Shown here: positions 25,708 through 36,651 of the stretch, piece by piece
Layout: every line of letters starts with the position of its first letter
Numbering within the stretch: the first letter of the stretch is position 1
Source: Pempheris klunzingeri
Taxonomy: Eukaryota; Chordata; Actinopteri; Acropomatiformes; Pempheridae
Assembly: GCF_042242105.1 (NCBI RefSeq)
Contig: NC_092027.1
Span: 13,140,221 to 13,204,220 of the forward strand
Direction: 5' to 3'
Length of the DNA stretch: 64,000 nt
Made by a program: the position numbers and the translations under genes
The notes under the pieces: model-generated
Database searches by the model: none
The model's input: the letters and a program-made list of their open reading frames with translations, nothing else
Told to the model about the DNA's origin: nothing

Positions 25708-26700
25708 CTACACATCAACAGGGTTGTGTATGTGCGTATTCTGTGTGTATCTATGGGGGCAGCAGGCCTGGACCAGCACCTTGCGAATGTCTTTGTTTCT
25801 CAGACTGTAAAGTATTGGGTTCAACAGTGAGCTGCCCGCTGCTGGCACCAACGTGGCATAGGTGTACAGAGGAGGGCTGGACGCATCTCCCAGCAGCCCC
25901 CAGAGGGAGAAAGGCATCCAGCAGCCCACAAACACACTGAGGACCAGGAGCAACCGAGAGAAGCCCCTCCCACTGCTGTGTTTGCTTGCATATGATTGGT
26001 TGGCAGGGAGGAAGTGCCTTTGGGTAGCGATGGCTTGGGCATGCCGCCTCGCCACACGGCAGATCCCGGCGTATAGTTGCAGGGTTACCATGACAACAAC
26101 CAGGAAGCCACCACACAGCAGCGACAGGTAGGTCCGAGTCAGAGGTCGTGCTACAGAACAGGAGTTTGGTTCTCCCAGACAGTGCCATCCCATTGCAGGT
26201 CCTGCCCCGATGATGCATGCACCCAACCAGACCAGGAGCAGGAGGATGGCGGCTCTGTGACGTGATTGGCTTGAACCATAGGTAAGGGCGTGGCTTAAAG
26301 ACAGGTATCGGTCCAAAGCAACACCCATCAGGCTACAGAGAGAGGCAGTCAGTGATGTCACCAGCAGTCCCGAGGTCAGCAATTCTGACCAATCACTGGG
26401 CTCCATGCAGAACAGGAAGAGGAAGTGCAGGATCAGAGCAACACCTGCCAGCAGATCAGCCAATCCGAGGCTGGCCAGCAGCAGGAAAACAGGGGCGCGA
26501 AGGGACGGGGTGGCCAAGATGGTGGTGACAACTATTGCATTTTCAGTGGCAATGAGAGTTCCTGAAACACAAAGGGCCACGCCCCACACTGTGAGGGGCG
26601 GGACTTCATATGGAGGTGACCTATCCAGGTGGTCCAAAGGAAAGAAGGGGTCTGCACCTGAGGACTCATCCCATCCTAGATCAGAGGCATTCAGGATCAT
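25708..26700 (-). CDS. gpr3: Gpr3, constitutively active Gs-coupled receptor
   Basis: A single coding exon of 330 residues, the length of human GPR3. It has an N-glycosylation site at Asn4, seven hydrophobic segments starting near residue 38, the DRY motif at 130-132, CWMPF in TM6 at 260-264, NPILY in TM7 at 294-298 and a Cys pair at 313-314 suited to palmitoylation. GPR3, GPR6 and GPR12 raise cAMP without an obvious ligand; GPR3 keeps oocytes in meiotic arrest in mammals and acts in neurons. Position between wasf2 and a CD164-like gene supports GPR3 over GPR6. A minus-strand acceptor just upstream of the ATG (exon from 26728) implies a non-coding first exon. Confidence 0.95.
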   Translation of the reverse strand: MILNASDLGWDESSGADPFFPLDHLDRSPPYEVPPLTVWGVALCVSGTLIATENAIVVTTILATPSLRAPVFLLLASLGLADLLAGVALILHFLFLFCMEPSDWSELLTSGLLVTSLTASLCSLMGVALDRYLSLSHALTYGSSQSRHRAAILLLLVWLGACIIGAGPAMGWHCLGEPNSCSVARPLTRTYLSLLCGGFLVVVMVTLQLYAGICRVARRHAQAIATQRHFLPANQSYASKHSSGRGFSRLLLVLSVFVGCWMPFSLWGLLGDASSPPLYTYATLVPAAGSSLLNPILYSLRNKDIRKVLVQACCPHRYTQNTHIHNPVDV

Positions 26701-26727
26701 GGCTGATCAGCAGTTACACAAGCACAA

Positions 26728-28340
26728 CCTAAGAGAGAGAAAACAGGAGAAAGATGTCGACGTTAGCTCTATTGGGCCATTAGCATCTCCATCTGTCCAT
26801 TAAACAGCCTCTCCTTGGCCAGAAGCTGTGGTTTCAGCTTGCGGAGCTGCTGGATGATGGAGAATTGAGGATGTTATACCCTGTAAATGTACTATCACTG
26901 TGAAAACATTAAGTGGTTTTTGTGCCCTGCTCTCTTTTGCTTCAGTCATTTGTACTGTTATATTGTCTTGTCTTACTTGTTATAATACAGAGATGCACGA
27001 TAGTTTACTTAGTTTATATATTAAGACAGATACATGAGCATATAGTATTCACTGATTAGACAAATAAGCCACACCATTCTTCCTCGTAGTTGAGCTTTAA
27101 TTAAATAGCCTTTACACTGCGATGAAAACATGCTCTTACAGAACACACATAATTTAAAATACAGATTAAAACCACCTGGAATATTCTTTTATAATCTTCT
27201 ACTTTTGCATCAGATGATATTTTTTCCCCAGCTCATTCAACATTTTTTGAAATAACTATAGATTATTATTTTTTTACATAGATTAATCTTGTCAGTGACG
27301 TCACATCTGTAGACTTGTGGGAAATCACGAAAATCAATCTGAAGGCTTTAACGCAACACGATAGTTACAATTTACGCATTTTTAGGCTCCCACTGATTAA
27401 AAACAGGTAATTAACCCTTTAGCACGTCACTTTCTACCCATCGGCTGTCGCTGTCCACCCTCTCAGTTTTATCATGCACACGTTTCCCGGGCATCCAAAC
27501 ATCGTTGATTTAGAGGCTAATTTATGGTTTGGATGAGTTAAACCTGCCAGATTAAGTCATGGAGCTCCAGTCTGAGGTTTCCCTCTTGCCAAAGTCCAGA
27601 TATGATGTTCAGGGACTGTACAGACTGTACACGGACCTCGCAGTCTTTCATATCTTGAATGAGAAAGCCTGTGCTGTTAATTGGGCCACACGATGGGCTA
27701 TTTAAGGAAATCTATGACAACTATTACAACGGTAAAATGCTTGTTCTTTAGTGGGCCTGCACGTGCTGTGCACGTACACAGCAACTGCGATGCATTAATG
27801 TTACTTTAAGATTATTTTTAAAAGAGGATGGGGGTTCATCCTCCTTCCCGTCACGTCTCAGAGCCAGGAGGTATATCCCACCTCCTGGCGCGGAGGACCC
27901 TGTTGTATAACACAGTTGCAGCTTCATCGCACCGCAGAGGATGTCCCCAACACACGCACGCACACGTGAACATGCAGGCATCGCACCGACACATGTACTT
28001 GCAATGGATCATCCGTCTTACCTTGCTGACACTATTCCGCGATTCCTTTGCCAAAATCTGACAGATTTTCTCTCCTCTTATATGATCCAAACCAGCTGAT
28101 GGACACGGGGTGGTGGCGTCCGCAGTGATGCTCGTTTCCAGTTAAAAGATGGAGGACAGTCCCCGTGTAAGACGCCGCTCCGTGCTCCTTCTGTCTTCAT
28201 CAAAGTTGCATCAAACTCTCACTTGGGGTGACTGGCATCTTCTTCTCCTCCTTCAATCTCTTCGCAGCGCCTTTAGGAGGCAGAATGGATGCTTTTGCGT
28301 GCGGACTCATCCACAAGAGGGTCTGCTTGACGTCAGTGAC
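26728..28340 (-). promoter_or_regulatory. gpr3: gpr3 5' UTR intron and candidate promoter with CRE
   Basis: On the minus strand an acceptor at about 26729 pairs with a donor GTAAG at 28017-28021, giving a 5' UTR intron of about 1.3 kb and a leader exon from 28022 upward. Above it lies a GC-richer stretch with a perfect cAMP response element TGACGTCA at 28328-28335 and a CCAAT on the plus strand near 28351. A second perfect TGACGTCA lies in the intron at 27296-27303. The start site itself is not determined. Confidence 0.5.
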
Positions 28341-31300
28341 CGGGAGGCTCGACCAATGAGCTGCCGGCATTCAGGATGCGGGGAAGTGAGGGAGGGGATG
28401 TGCATGGAGTAATTTCATTCAGAAAAATGCGGCATCTCCGTCGCCCCTCCCACTGCGGTTCACTCTTGCTCTGATTTCTTGTAAATAATGACCCCCCCCA
28501 ACACACACACACATACACACCGTTTTTCTCAATAAGACCCAGGGGCCGTATTGAACCTGAATGGGAGGGTTTTGTTCTGTGCTGAGCAGGGCTCAGAGGT
28601 GTGGGGACAGAGCTCAGGGCTGGAGCTGTCCGCGGTGCTGAAGCGCATCAGGATGACTCATTGGGAGCAACAATAACCTGTGTGAAAGTGACAAGGAGCA
28701 ATTTTGCTCTAAAGGTGACATAATTGCTGTTTTCGACACTAAAAAGCGAGCTTCACTTATTTTACAGTTTACAGATCTATAATAATAATGATAATGATCA
28801 TTATTATTATCATTATTATTATCAGTAGTAGTAGAAGTATTAGTATTGATAGTATCAGTGTTAGTGTACTGGAAGTGTATAGTGTATGTACATAGATGGA
28901 CAGAAGCAATACCTTTACATAATTATGAATTCAATTTAATACAACAGCAGCCACAAAGTATGGGGGGCTGAAGGGTTTCCTGTATTCAGTCAAAGCCAGT
29001 AAATTATTTATTTTGCTTGTTATCTGCTGTATTGGTTTTGCCTTTTGATGGAAGCATCCTTTCCCAGAAGCACAGCCTCTTACAGTATCACAACAGCATG
29101 AGGGAATTCATGGCTTCCCCGGTTTGATAGTGAGCGTGGGTGCTGCAGGATGGACAGAACAGCTGTCTATGTGGTCGTGCATAACGATGCGCTAACTCTG
29201 GGTGTGTGTGTGTGTGGGGGGGGGGGGGGATCTGGTTTTGCTCGAGCCATATTAGGACACACTTCCTGCCGACAGACCCCTCCTACGTCACATGGAGGAT
29301 CTAAGGAGCAACGCTTGTCACCTTAAAAAGTGCAAAATGTGCCTCCGGAGCTCTGCAAAATTACAACCTTTGTCTCACCTGAAGACCTACTTTTGTGTAT
29401 TTTAGTGTATGGCCTATTATTATAGTTTAATAATACTGCTGTCAAAACATATCTAACTCATGTACTTCAGAAGGATTGCTTTAACAAACAGCACAGAAAA
29501 ATAAAGCAGGAATATCACTGGTGTAATGTCCAGGTGTTTTTTCCCTCTGAAACACCAAACATCGTGACAGCTTTTCTATTGAATGTCTGTTTAATCTGTT
29601 ATATCACTAACACTAACTAGTTGTCTCGCCGCCGTGGGCTGTAAATTGCAGCATCATCCGCTCGTTTGTGTTTCGCTGGTGTATCGATTTTTGCCAGTAG
29701 AGGAGGAAATCGTGTTCGACAGGACTGCGGAATATCCCTTTGTATTTTTTCTTCTTTTTTTTTTTTTGGAGCAAGCGGACACAGTAACCGCCCCCTCCCC
29801 ACTTCATGTAGAGCTGCACACATACAATCAGATATTATGTGAGAGAGCATACGAGATGTGGGAGTTCATGAGCCACGTCGGTGTGAGAGGAAGAGGAGGA
29901 GGAGGAGGAGGAGGAGGTGATGATGGTGGATTTCACTGCATGCAGCTACAAAGTGTGTCATGATTCCTGATTTAATGCACCCGATTTTGAGGACTTTGCT
30001 CGGGGCTGTGCCTCAGGGCACCTATATTGCACTGCAACACTTTGAACGTCAGAGTACTTCTTTTGGGGGTGTCACGTTTCCATTCCACAAACTGATCAAT
30101 CAGCACTATCAATACCAATAACAGCCTCGTTCAGAGCTTCTGTCTTGTGCCCAGATGCTGTATATTCAGATCACGTCTTAATAGTTGTGGCTGTTAGAAT
30201 TTGTCTCAGACTTGTAATTGATTGTAATCAGGTTAAATGTGCACACACGCACACACACATATATTCATAGGATTGACAAGTGAGACTGACATCACAGTCA
30301 GTGACACCTCTGAGGTGTTAATAGACCACTGACGCACAGGCTGTCTACTGTCTACTGTCTACTGTTGTCACAGGGTTTCTGACCACCTCCACCTCCCACC
30401 CAGCCTCCGCTGTGTTCACACCTGCAGCAAATTTAGAGCCACGTTACTGCTTCAGACACTTGTCTAATTAAAATGATCACCCAGATAGTGCTGATAAGCT
30501 GTCTCAGTCTGACATTTTCCTGGAGATGCCTGTTAAAGATGCATTTGTTTTTGTTTACAGGAAAAAACAGTCACACTGATTCCTGCTGGTTCTACTTTAT
30601 TTTCTATAACAATAGTTGTTGCCTTTAATTTGTTGGAAACCACTTGCCAGGGATCAGTATGACTAAAGATTTTTTCCAAGAGTTTTTTCCGAGGTGTAGG
30701 AATCCAGTTATGTCAGAAGAAAAATATCAGAAGAAAAAAATGAAATGTTGTGTAAGGGGGAGCTACTTTTAGCGGTGGAGGTGGTGGTGCTTTGGAGATG
30801 GTGGTGTCTGTCTATCAGTAAGTCTTCCACTTTGGCCCACGCTGAAACAACTCTATTGGATCATGAGATTTCTACACTTTGTTTTTTGACCAAATACCTT
30901 CCCATCAGCGTTTCTGTTTGGTGCTAATTAGCAAATGGTTGCGTGCTAACATGGACTACAACTACATGGAAGCATTACACATGCATTTGCAACAAAATGG
31001 CTTTGTGTCCTTCCTTAATCTGAGACCCTGAGCAGTTAGTACTCCCATTTGTCCCACTATTGTCTGGTGTGTTTGTAAGGACATAATGTGTGAATGCAGG
31101 CATGTGTGCGTGCACTGCCTGCTGAAGTAAACAGGTGTCAGTCCGTCCAAACGGGTGTGTATTTCAGGAAGGTTGAGGTGGGCCAGCTGGTTGCCAGGAA
31201 ACCAAGTTTGGGTGTCTCTCATGTTTCACAGATCTCTGTGTCTCCTGTCGTCTGTCTTCTCTGTTTCCCTCTGTGTCCTAGCCAGAAGCCACATCTCTAT

Positions 31301-31430
31301 TTGCAGCCACTGAATATTCTTTTGAGGACTTACCGACAATATTTAATTGAAAATTTTTTGTTGTTACTAATTCTTCCACCCAAAGGTTCCAGCTGTCAGG
31401 TGCAGGTGTTGGTGCTCTGTGGCTGTCGGG
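28341..31430. other. Gene-poor interval between gpr3 and cd164l2
   Basis: No conserved coding exon is seen. It contains an AT-rich near-palindrome at about 28780-28830, a G-run at about 29213-29229, a (GGA)n stretch at about 29890-29920, three copies of TCTACTG at about 30342-30365, and a dispersed repeat at 30810. Human has FCN3 and MAP3K6 on the far side of CD164L2; no trace of either was seen here. Confidence 0.5.
30810..30965. mobile_element. Teleost dispersed repeat fragment
   Basis: TTTTTTGACCAAATACCTTC, CCCATCAGCGTTTCTG and GGTGCTAATTAGCAAATGG followed by GCTAACATGG are phrases of a widespread fish repeat. The copy is decayed and non-coding. Family name unknown to me. Confidence 0.5.
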
Positions 31431-32002
31431 ATGCAGCAGCTGGTATTGAAGGTCCTCTGCTCCACACTGCTACTTTTAGCAGTGGTGCCCTCTGTGTTCT
31501 CACAGCCAGGTATGTGTCCAGCCACATGTTTTACATTTATTTTCTTAATATACGTCCATCTCAGTGTATTTTGGCCTTGTCGGAAAACTTGATGGTGTGC
31601 CTTCCTACACTTGGCATCTGATGTCTCTTTTCCTTGACTACTTGTTTTCAGTATAACTTGATCTGGCTCAAGAGTCTTTCCCTGATAAAATCTCTCCTCT
31701 TATTGACCGTGGCCTGCTCGCCATTATTACAAGCTGACAATAAGTACAAATGTCTGTCTTTGGCATTCAAATTTTTGTCTGCTCACTTTTGCCTATTTTG
31801 ACGTTGTAATAATTGAGTTTTTCAAATGTTTCTGTGGGAGGATAATTGTGCTTTGGCCAGTCTATTGGTTTGAGTGACACTTCAAATTGTTTTGTCTCTC
31901 CTACAGATTGTTCTCAGTTCACGTCATGTGACCAGTGCATTGGAGACCCCGCAGTGGCAGACTGTGTCTGGAGGATTTGTCCATATCCATATGGTGACGC
32001 TT

Positions 32003-32043
<41 letters not shown>

Positions 32044-32154
32044 TACACACAGATACACACATCCCTGACCTCTGATAGTAATTCAATCATCATAGATGCT
32101 GTAACATAAGCTTCCCTGGTTTGTACAAGATGACTGAATTATTTAGTATGCCAC

Positions 32155-32192
<38 letters not shown>

Positions 32193-33177
32193 GTGCTTAT
32201 TCTCTCTGTCTCAGGTAATGATACAAGCATGTGTTCGACTGTCAACGGCGAATCAGACACAACATCCATGAACTGTACCTGGATTAGAGTGCCTGAAACG
32301 TGTGCAGGTAGAAAACAATCTATTCCAAAATGAAATGAATGCAGTAAAAACTTCTCTGCAACTTCAGTAACGCTTATCTCTTTTGCATGTTTTATTTCAG
32401 ATTCAGCTTCAGTTTCAGTTTCAATTGTTGTTGTTGAAACTGTTGTTGAGACTGAGGGAGGGGGTGAAAGTGACTCAGGTAAATTGTATCGATGTCTACT
32501 CTAGCACCCTCTTCCACCCCCTCCCCTCTCTCTTGCGTCAGACATTTATTATTCTAATAGAAGCTGAGTAAAATGTTCTCCAATGCCACTTAGTCATTTC
32601 CACCAGTAAAATTCCCTGTCAGTGCCTTCTCAAAAAAAAGCACAAAAAAAAGAAAAAGAGATGCTGTTCTTTTCCAACCCCACCCTGCTTTTGTGTAATT
32701 TCACTGTTAATCCACCACACTCTTCCTTTTCTGTCTGTCCAGCTGATGGTAACCAGACCAGCTCATCCCCAGACTTCTCTCAGGCCAAGTTTGACATGTC
32801 CAGTTTCATCGGAGGCATTATACTTGTGCTGTGTCTGCAGGCAGCTGGCTTCTTCGCCATGCGCTACGTCAAATCCAAAGAGCAGAGCAACTATGACCCC
32901 ATGTGAGTTTGTGCATGGAGGTGTTAGAAAACAGAGAATTTAGCGTGACTGCATCAGTTTAAGTATGTGCCTGTGAATGTGACTGTGTCAATGTATGAAA
33001 TGACTGTCTTGTTGGTGCAACAGCAGCCTCCTGTGGCGGGAGTGACCAACAGCACCCACTGTGCAAAGTGATGCACCCCTTGCACCTCTTCGCATTGTAT
33101 TTTGATTCTGATCACAAACTGCATATCTGCCCATATCATCATTCTGTCTGTCTTCACACAGAGAGCAGCCACAGTGA
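31431..33177 (+). CDS. cd164l2: CD164-family sialomucin, probably Cd164l2
   Basis: Exons 31431-31509, 31907-31993, 32215-32307, 32401-32478 and 32743 onward join in frame. Residues 1-24 are a signal peptide. A Cys-rich domain follows (DCSQFTSCDQCIGD, CVWRIC, MNCTWIRVPETC), then a short Ser/Val/Thr stalk, the family signature SFIGGIILVLCLQAAGFF as the membrane segment, and a short tail KSKEQSNYDP. CD164 proteins are type I endolysosomal and cell-surface sialomucins sorted by a C-terminal tyrosine motif. The end is ambiguous: reading on gives YDPM and stop at 32906; splicing at a GTGAGT donor (32902) to an acceptor at 33161 gives YDPIEQPQ and stop at 33177. Both keep a YxxΦ signal. Naming as cd164l2 rather than cd164 rests on its place beside gpr3. 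Confidence 0.82.
32004..32041. repeat. (AC)n microsatellite after a splice donor
   Basis: AC array starting about 10 bases after the donor of cd164l2 exon 2. Confidence 0.9.
32158..32188. repeat. (AC)n microsatellite
   Basis: Second AC array in the same 221 bp cd164l2 intron, shortly before the acceptor at 32214. Confidence 0.9.
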
Positions 33178-34731
33178 AGGCGAGATGTGTGAAGGACAAA
33201 TGCGGTGAGGGTGGAGGATGAGTGACTCATCGAGTTGTGACGACAAGATTTTTTTTTTTTTTTTTCCTGAGCCCCTGTCATTTTTGGTTTGGTCCCCATG
33301 TGTACCCCTGGAGGGTGGGTGTGTTTATGAGAGGACATTTTCCTCAGAACACTGCATTGTGTAACGAGTGTCTGTGCATGTGTTCACTGTGTTTGTCTAG
33401 TATTTATATTTAAGAAACATTTCGGCTGTCGGTGTTCCAACGATCTGACAAAGGGCTCAGATTTTCTCAGCACTTTCAGGCGATTTATCTTTGTGATCAC
33501 ACCCACCATAAATTTGCACCAGTACAACATGTTAAGTGTTTGTCCTCTTACAAACAACAAGCAACTAGCTGTATCAAATGTTTCAACTGTGTAAATAGTA
33601 CAGCGAGGTTGTGGGAAAGAGCGATATAATCCCATGCAGACAGTAGGTCAGACAAGGTCATAACAGGCATTTTAAACTTTTTTCAAGAACCCAAAAATAG
33701 ACCAAAATGAGACCCTAGAAGATTCTGTTCATCATCTAATAGACGTCTGTGTTTCATGTGGAGCTGAATAACTTTACAGTGTTTTATTGAGACCAAAAAT
33801 TAAAATCTTTATGTTTGTTATATACATAAATTATGCTTATATACTCCTCTGATTTGTTGAGTTAAATAGCTTAACTGGGGACCCTAAGGAGCCACCTTAA
33901 CAACTACTGGGGACGTAGACAATTACTCCATACTATCAAATGCCCAAATGTATTTGTAACAGCAATAAACCTTTACGCTTCATGCTACTATGGTTTTAGC
34001 ACCACTCCTCTGATTTGCGTGTGTTTTTTTTTTGTTTTGACTTGTGAATAGCTCTTTAGTCTTTTTTAAAAATTAATTTTCATGGAGGAGATTTCTGTTT
34101 TGACTGCTCATATTTATGATACATACAGATCAGCTTTGACTCTTTACTAGCAGTTCAAAGACAGATGTGAAGTGACTGTGTTTATTCATTCTAATGCTGG
34201 TTAAGTTGATCAATATGAATGTGTTGTGATTTTTTTTGTGATGCCATTAGAATGAAAAATGCATAAAAGACTAAGGTTAAACACCTGTCTGTGTCTGTCT
34301 GTGTGTGTCATGCCTGCTTTCTTGCATGAAAATGAGGAGTTGGTAACAGCTAATCACAGCCAGAGACTGCACAGTATATGTTGAGTCCATATTTGTCCAC
34401 GCCAGCAGAGTAATTTGGCTGTAACCTGGGTGGGACCGTAGGCACACCCCCAGCATCTACAGATAAGAGTCAACCATTAATCTTCACATATCTGGGTGTC
34501 AGTAGGGATTCCCAGCATGCAGCGGGGACAACAGACTAATGGAGGCCTTTAGGGGAGCAGCAGGACGGCTGGTTGGATGCGTCAGTCGCTGTCTGAGCCA
34601 GGACCTACAGGCTTGAATAAGCCCACACAAAAAAAGTTCCCCAACAGGGCAAACTGTGGCTGTCATCCAAGTTTGTTGACAAAGGACAGGACTGAATACA
34701 GGTCTTTTTCACAGTGAGTTCACCCTCCCCC

Positions 34732-34733
<2 letters not shown>

Positions 34734-34782
<49 letters not shown>
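34734..34782. repeat. (AC)n microsatellite
   Basis: Pure AC array of about 49 bp. Confidence 0.95.
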
Positions 34783-34789
<7 letters not shown>

Positions 34790-35110
34790 CATTTTGAATG
34801 AGAAACAGCAAAGTCTAACACAAGCACATTCCCACAAGTCTGCATTAAAATTAGAGGCAGGCTTTGTGAGCTGCAGGCTATTCTCTGTTCTGCTTTAAAC
34901 AGATCTCTGTGTGTATATCTGTGTCTGTGTGTGAGAGAGAGAGAGAGAGGGTGCAGCAGCAGCCGCCTCAGTCAGTGGGCAAGTGTGTGTTTAGCAGGTG
35001 TGGAAGGAAGAAAGTTACATCCCACCTCCACCCTGCCATTCGGTAAAACATCCGTGTGTGTGTGAGTCATATCACACAGTAAAGCAAACACACGGTACTA
35101 ATCTGACACT

Positions 35111-35229
<119 letters not shown>

Positions 35230-35343
35230 CAGTTACTCTAGCTCTCTGTATTCTCTGTTTGTTCCGCCTCATGCTCAGCTCCCAGCTGACCGCAGCCCCT
35301 GTGCGGACTAACTGTGGAGGGCGTGTTCACCGCGTTTACTCTG

Positions 35344-35374
<31 letters not shown>

Positions 35375-36651
35375 ACACACACTCACTGCAGTTAGGACAA
35401 CTTTTCACTTAACTTTTCACGGATGGAACTGGCGGAAGCTGTCAAGTAAGGTAACACAGTTTGAGATTTTGTGTTTCTCAGCGTGTATTTCTAATGAATG
35501 TGAGAAGAGAGTTGAACCTTTGATCCAGAAGGGGAAAGTGGCGACAGGTGTCCTCTCTCTCGCGGTGTTCCTGATGAGGAAAGTGCTTTACCTGTTTTAC
35601 CTTAACTTCATATACATTATCACGATGAGACACGTGAACAATCTTTCAAAATATGGCATTAATTATTACCGTCATCTTACGTGGTGTATAAAGTTTGGTC
35701 TTTTAGATGTATACTAATTTACTTTAAGGAATATTTTTGTTAGAAGACTATTATATATTTCAAATCACCTCCTACACATTGCGCTTTTGTTATTATGTGT
35801 TGTTTAGCTGTCGGATTGTAAAAGCTGTGGTGCACTCGGTACATGATATCCTGTTTGTTAAACTCCAAACCACCTGTAGGGGACACTCGCTTTGCGCATG
35901 CGCTATTCACTCAAAGGTAACTAGCCTCAAGGCAGCAGATACACACGCACGCACACCTATTATTATACTGTGGGGAAGCAGGTTAGTTAATTACACAGAG
36001 ATGGTTCCACCTTTTTAAAACGCCATGCTCCTTAGTACCAAACCTGGTGACGGAAGCTGAAACAGTATTAACAGTGACCTTAAAGCCTTTTCTAGTTTAG
36101 AGAGTGTACAGTAGAGAGCGTCTGGAGCAGGAGGGGATCAAAGTGACTGAAGCAGACAGGAATAGCCTACCTGACACAGCATGTGTCCTCGACCCACTGA
36201 GGTACCAGAGCCCCTGGAGGACATAGTTTCAAAGTGTGTTGAATGGTTGAACAGCGTGGATCCCCCAGTCTGTGGTTTGGGACAAGACAAACAGGAGGGA
36301 TCTAGAAATAGTTTATATGGGATAGAAGACAAAATATGCACACACCATCAGATTTTCACCCCTTCTGGGCTGGAGAGAAGGACAGTGCTTCATTTCAAGG
36401 GGTGATAGGGCAAAAAGGTTGGGATGGACTGGTTTAGCAGGCTAAAATGTTACAAGTATAACTCTTGATGTACTGTTAGATCAGATACTATCGTCTTACT
36501 GCAACAAGTGCAGTCTTACTCTAGACATTGTTTGGGTTTCAATACTTTTTAAACGCATTTGTTAATGATGATATATAGCATGTTTAATTGGAATTAGAGG
36601 TGAGTAGGTGCTGCCTGTTTGTTTAAGGATTGCGGTTTTGTTCATTCAGGG

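Noticed and set aside
28780-28830. AT-rich palindrome of ATAATAATGATAATGATCAT type
   Set aside because: Simple trinucleotide repeats on both arms explain it; no other sign of a regulatory or structural RNA.
29634-29963. 109-codon ORF in the gpr3-cd164l2 interval
   Set aside because: It spans a poly-T run and a (GGA)n stretch, has no recognisable domain and no supporting splice context.
35259-35717. 152-codon ORF overlapping an AC array near the sytl1 promoter
   Set aside because: No family match, includes microsatellite translation and low-complexity AT-rich sequence; more likely leader exon and intron.
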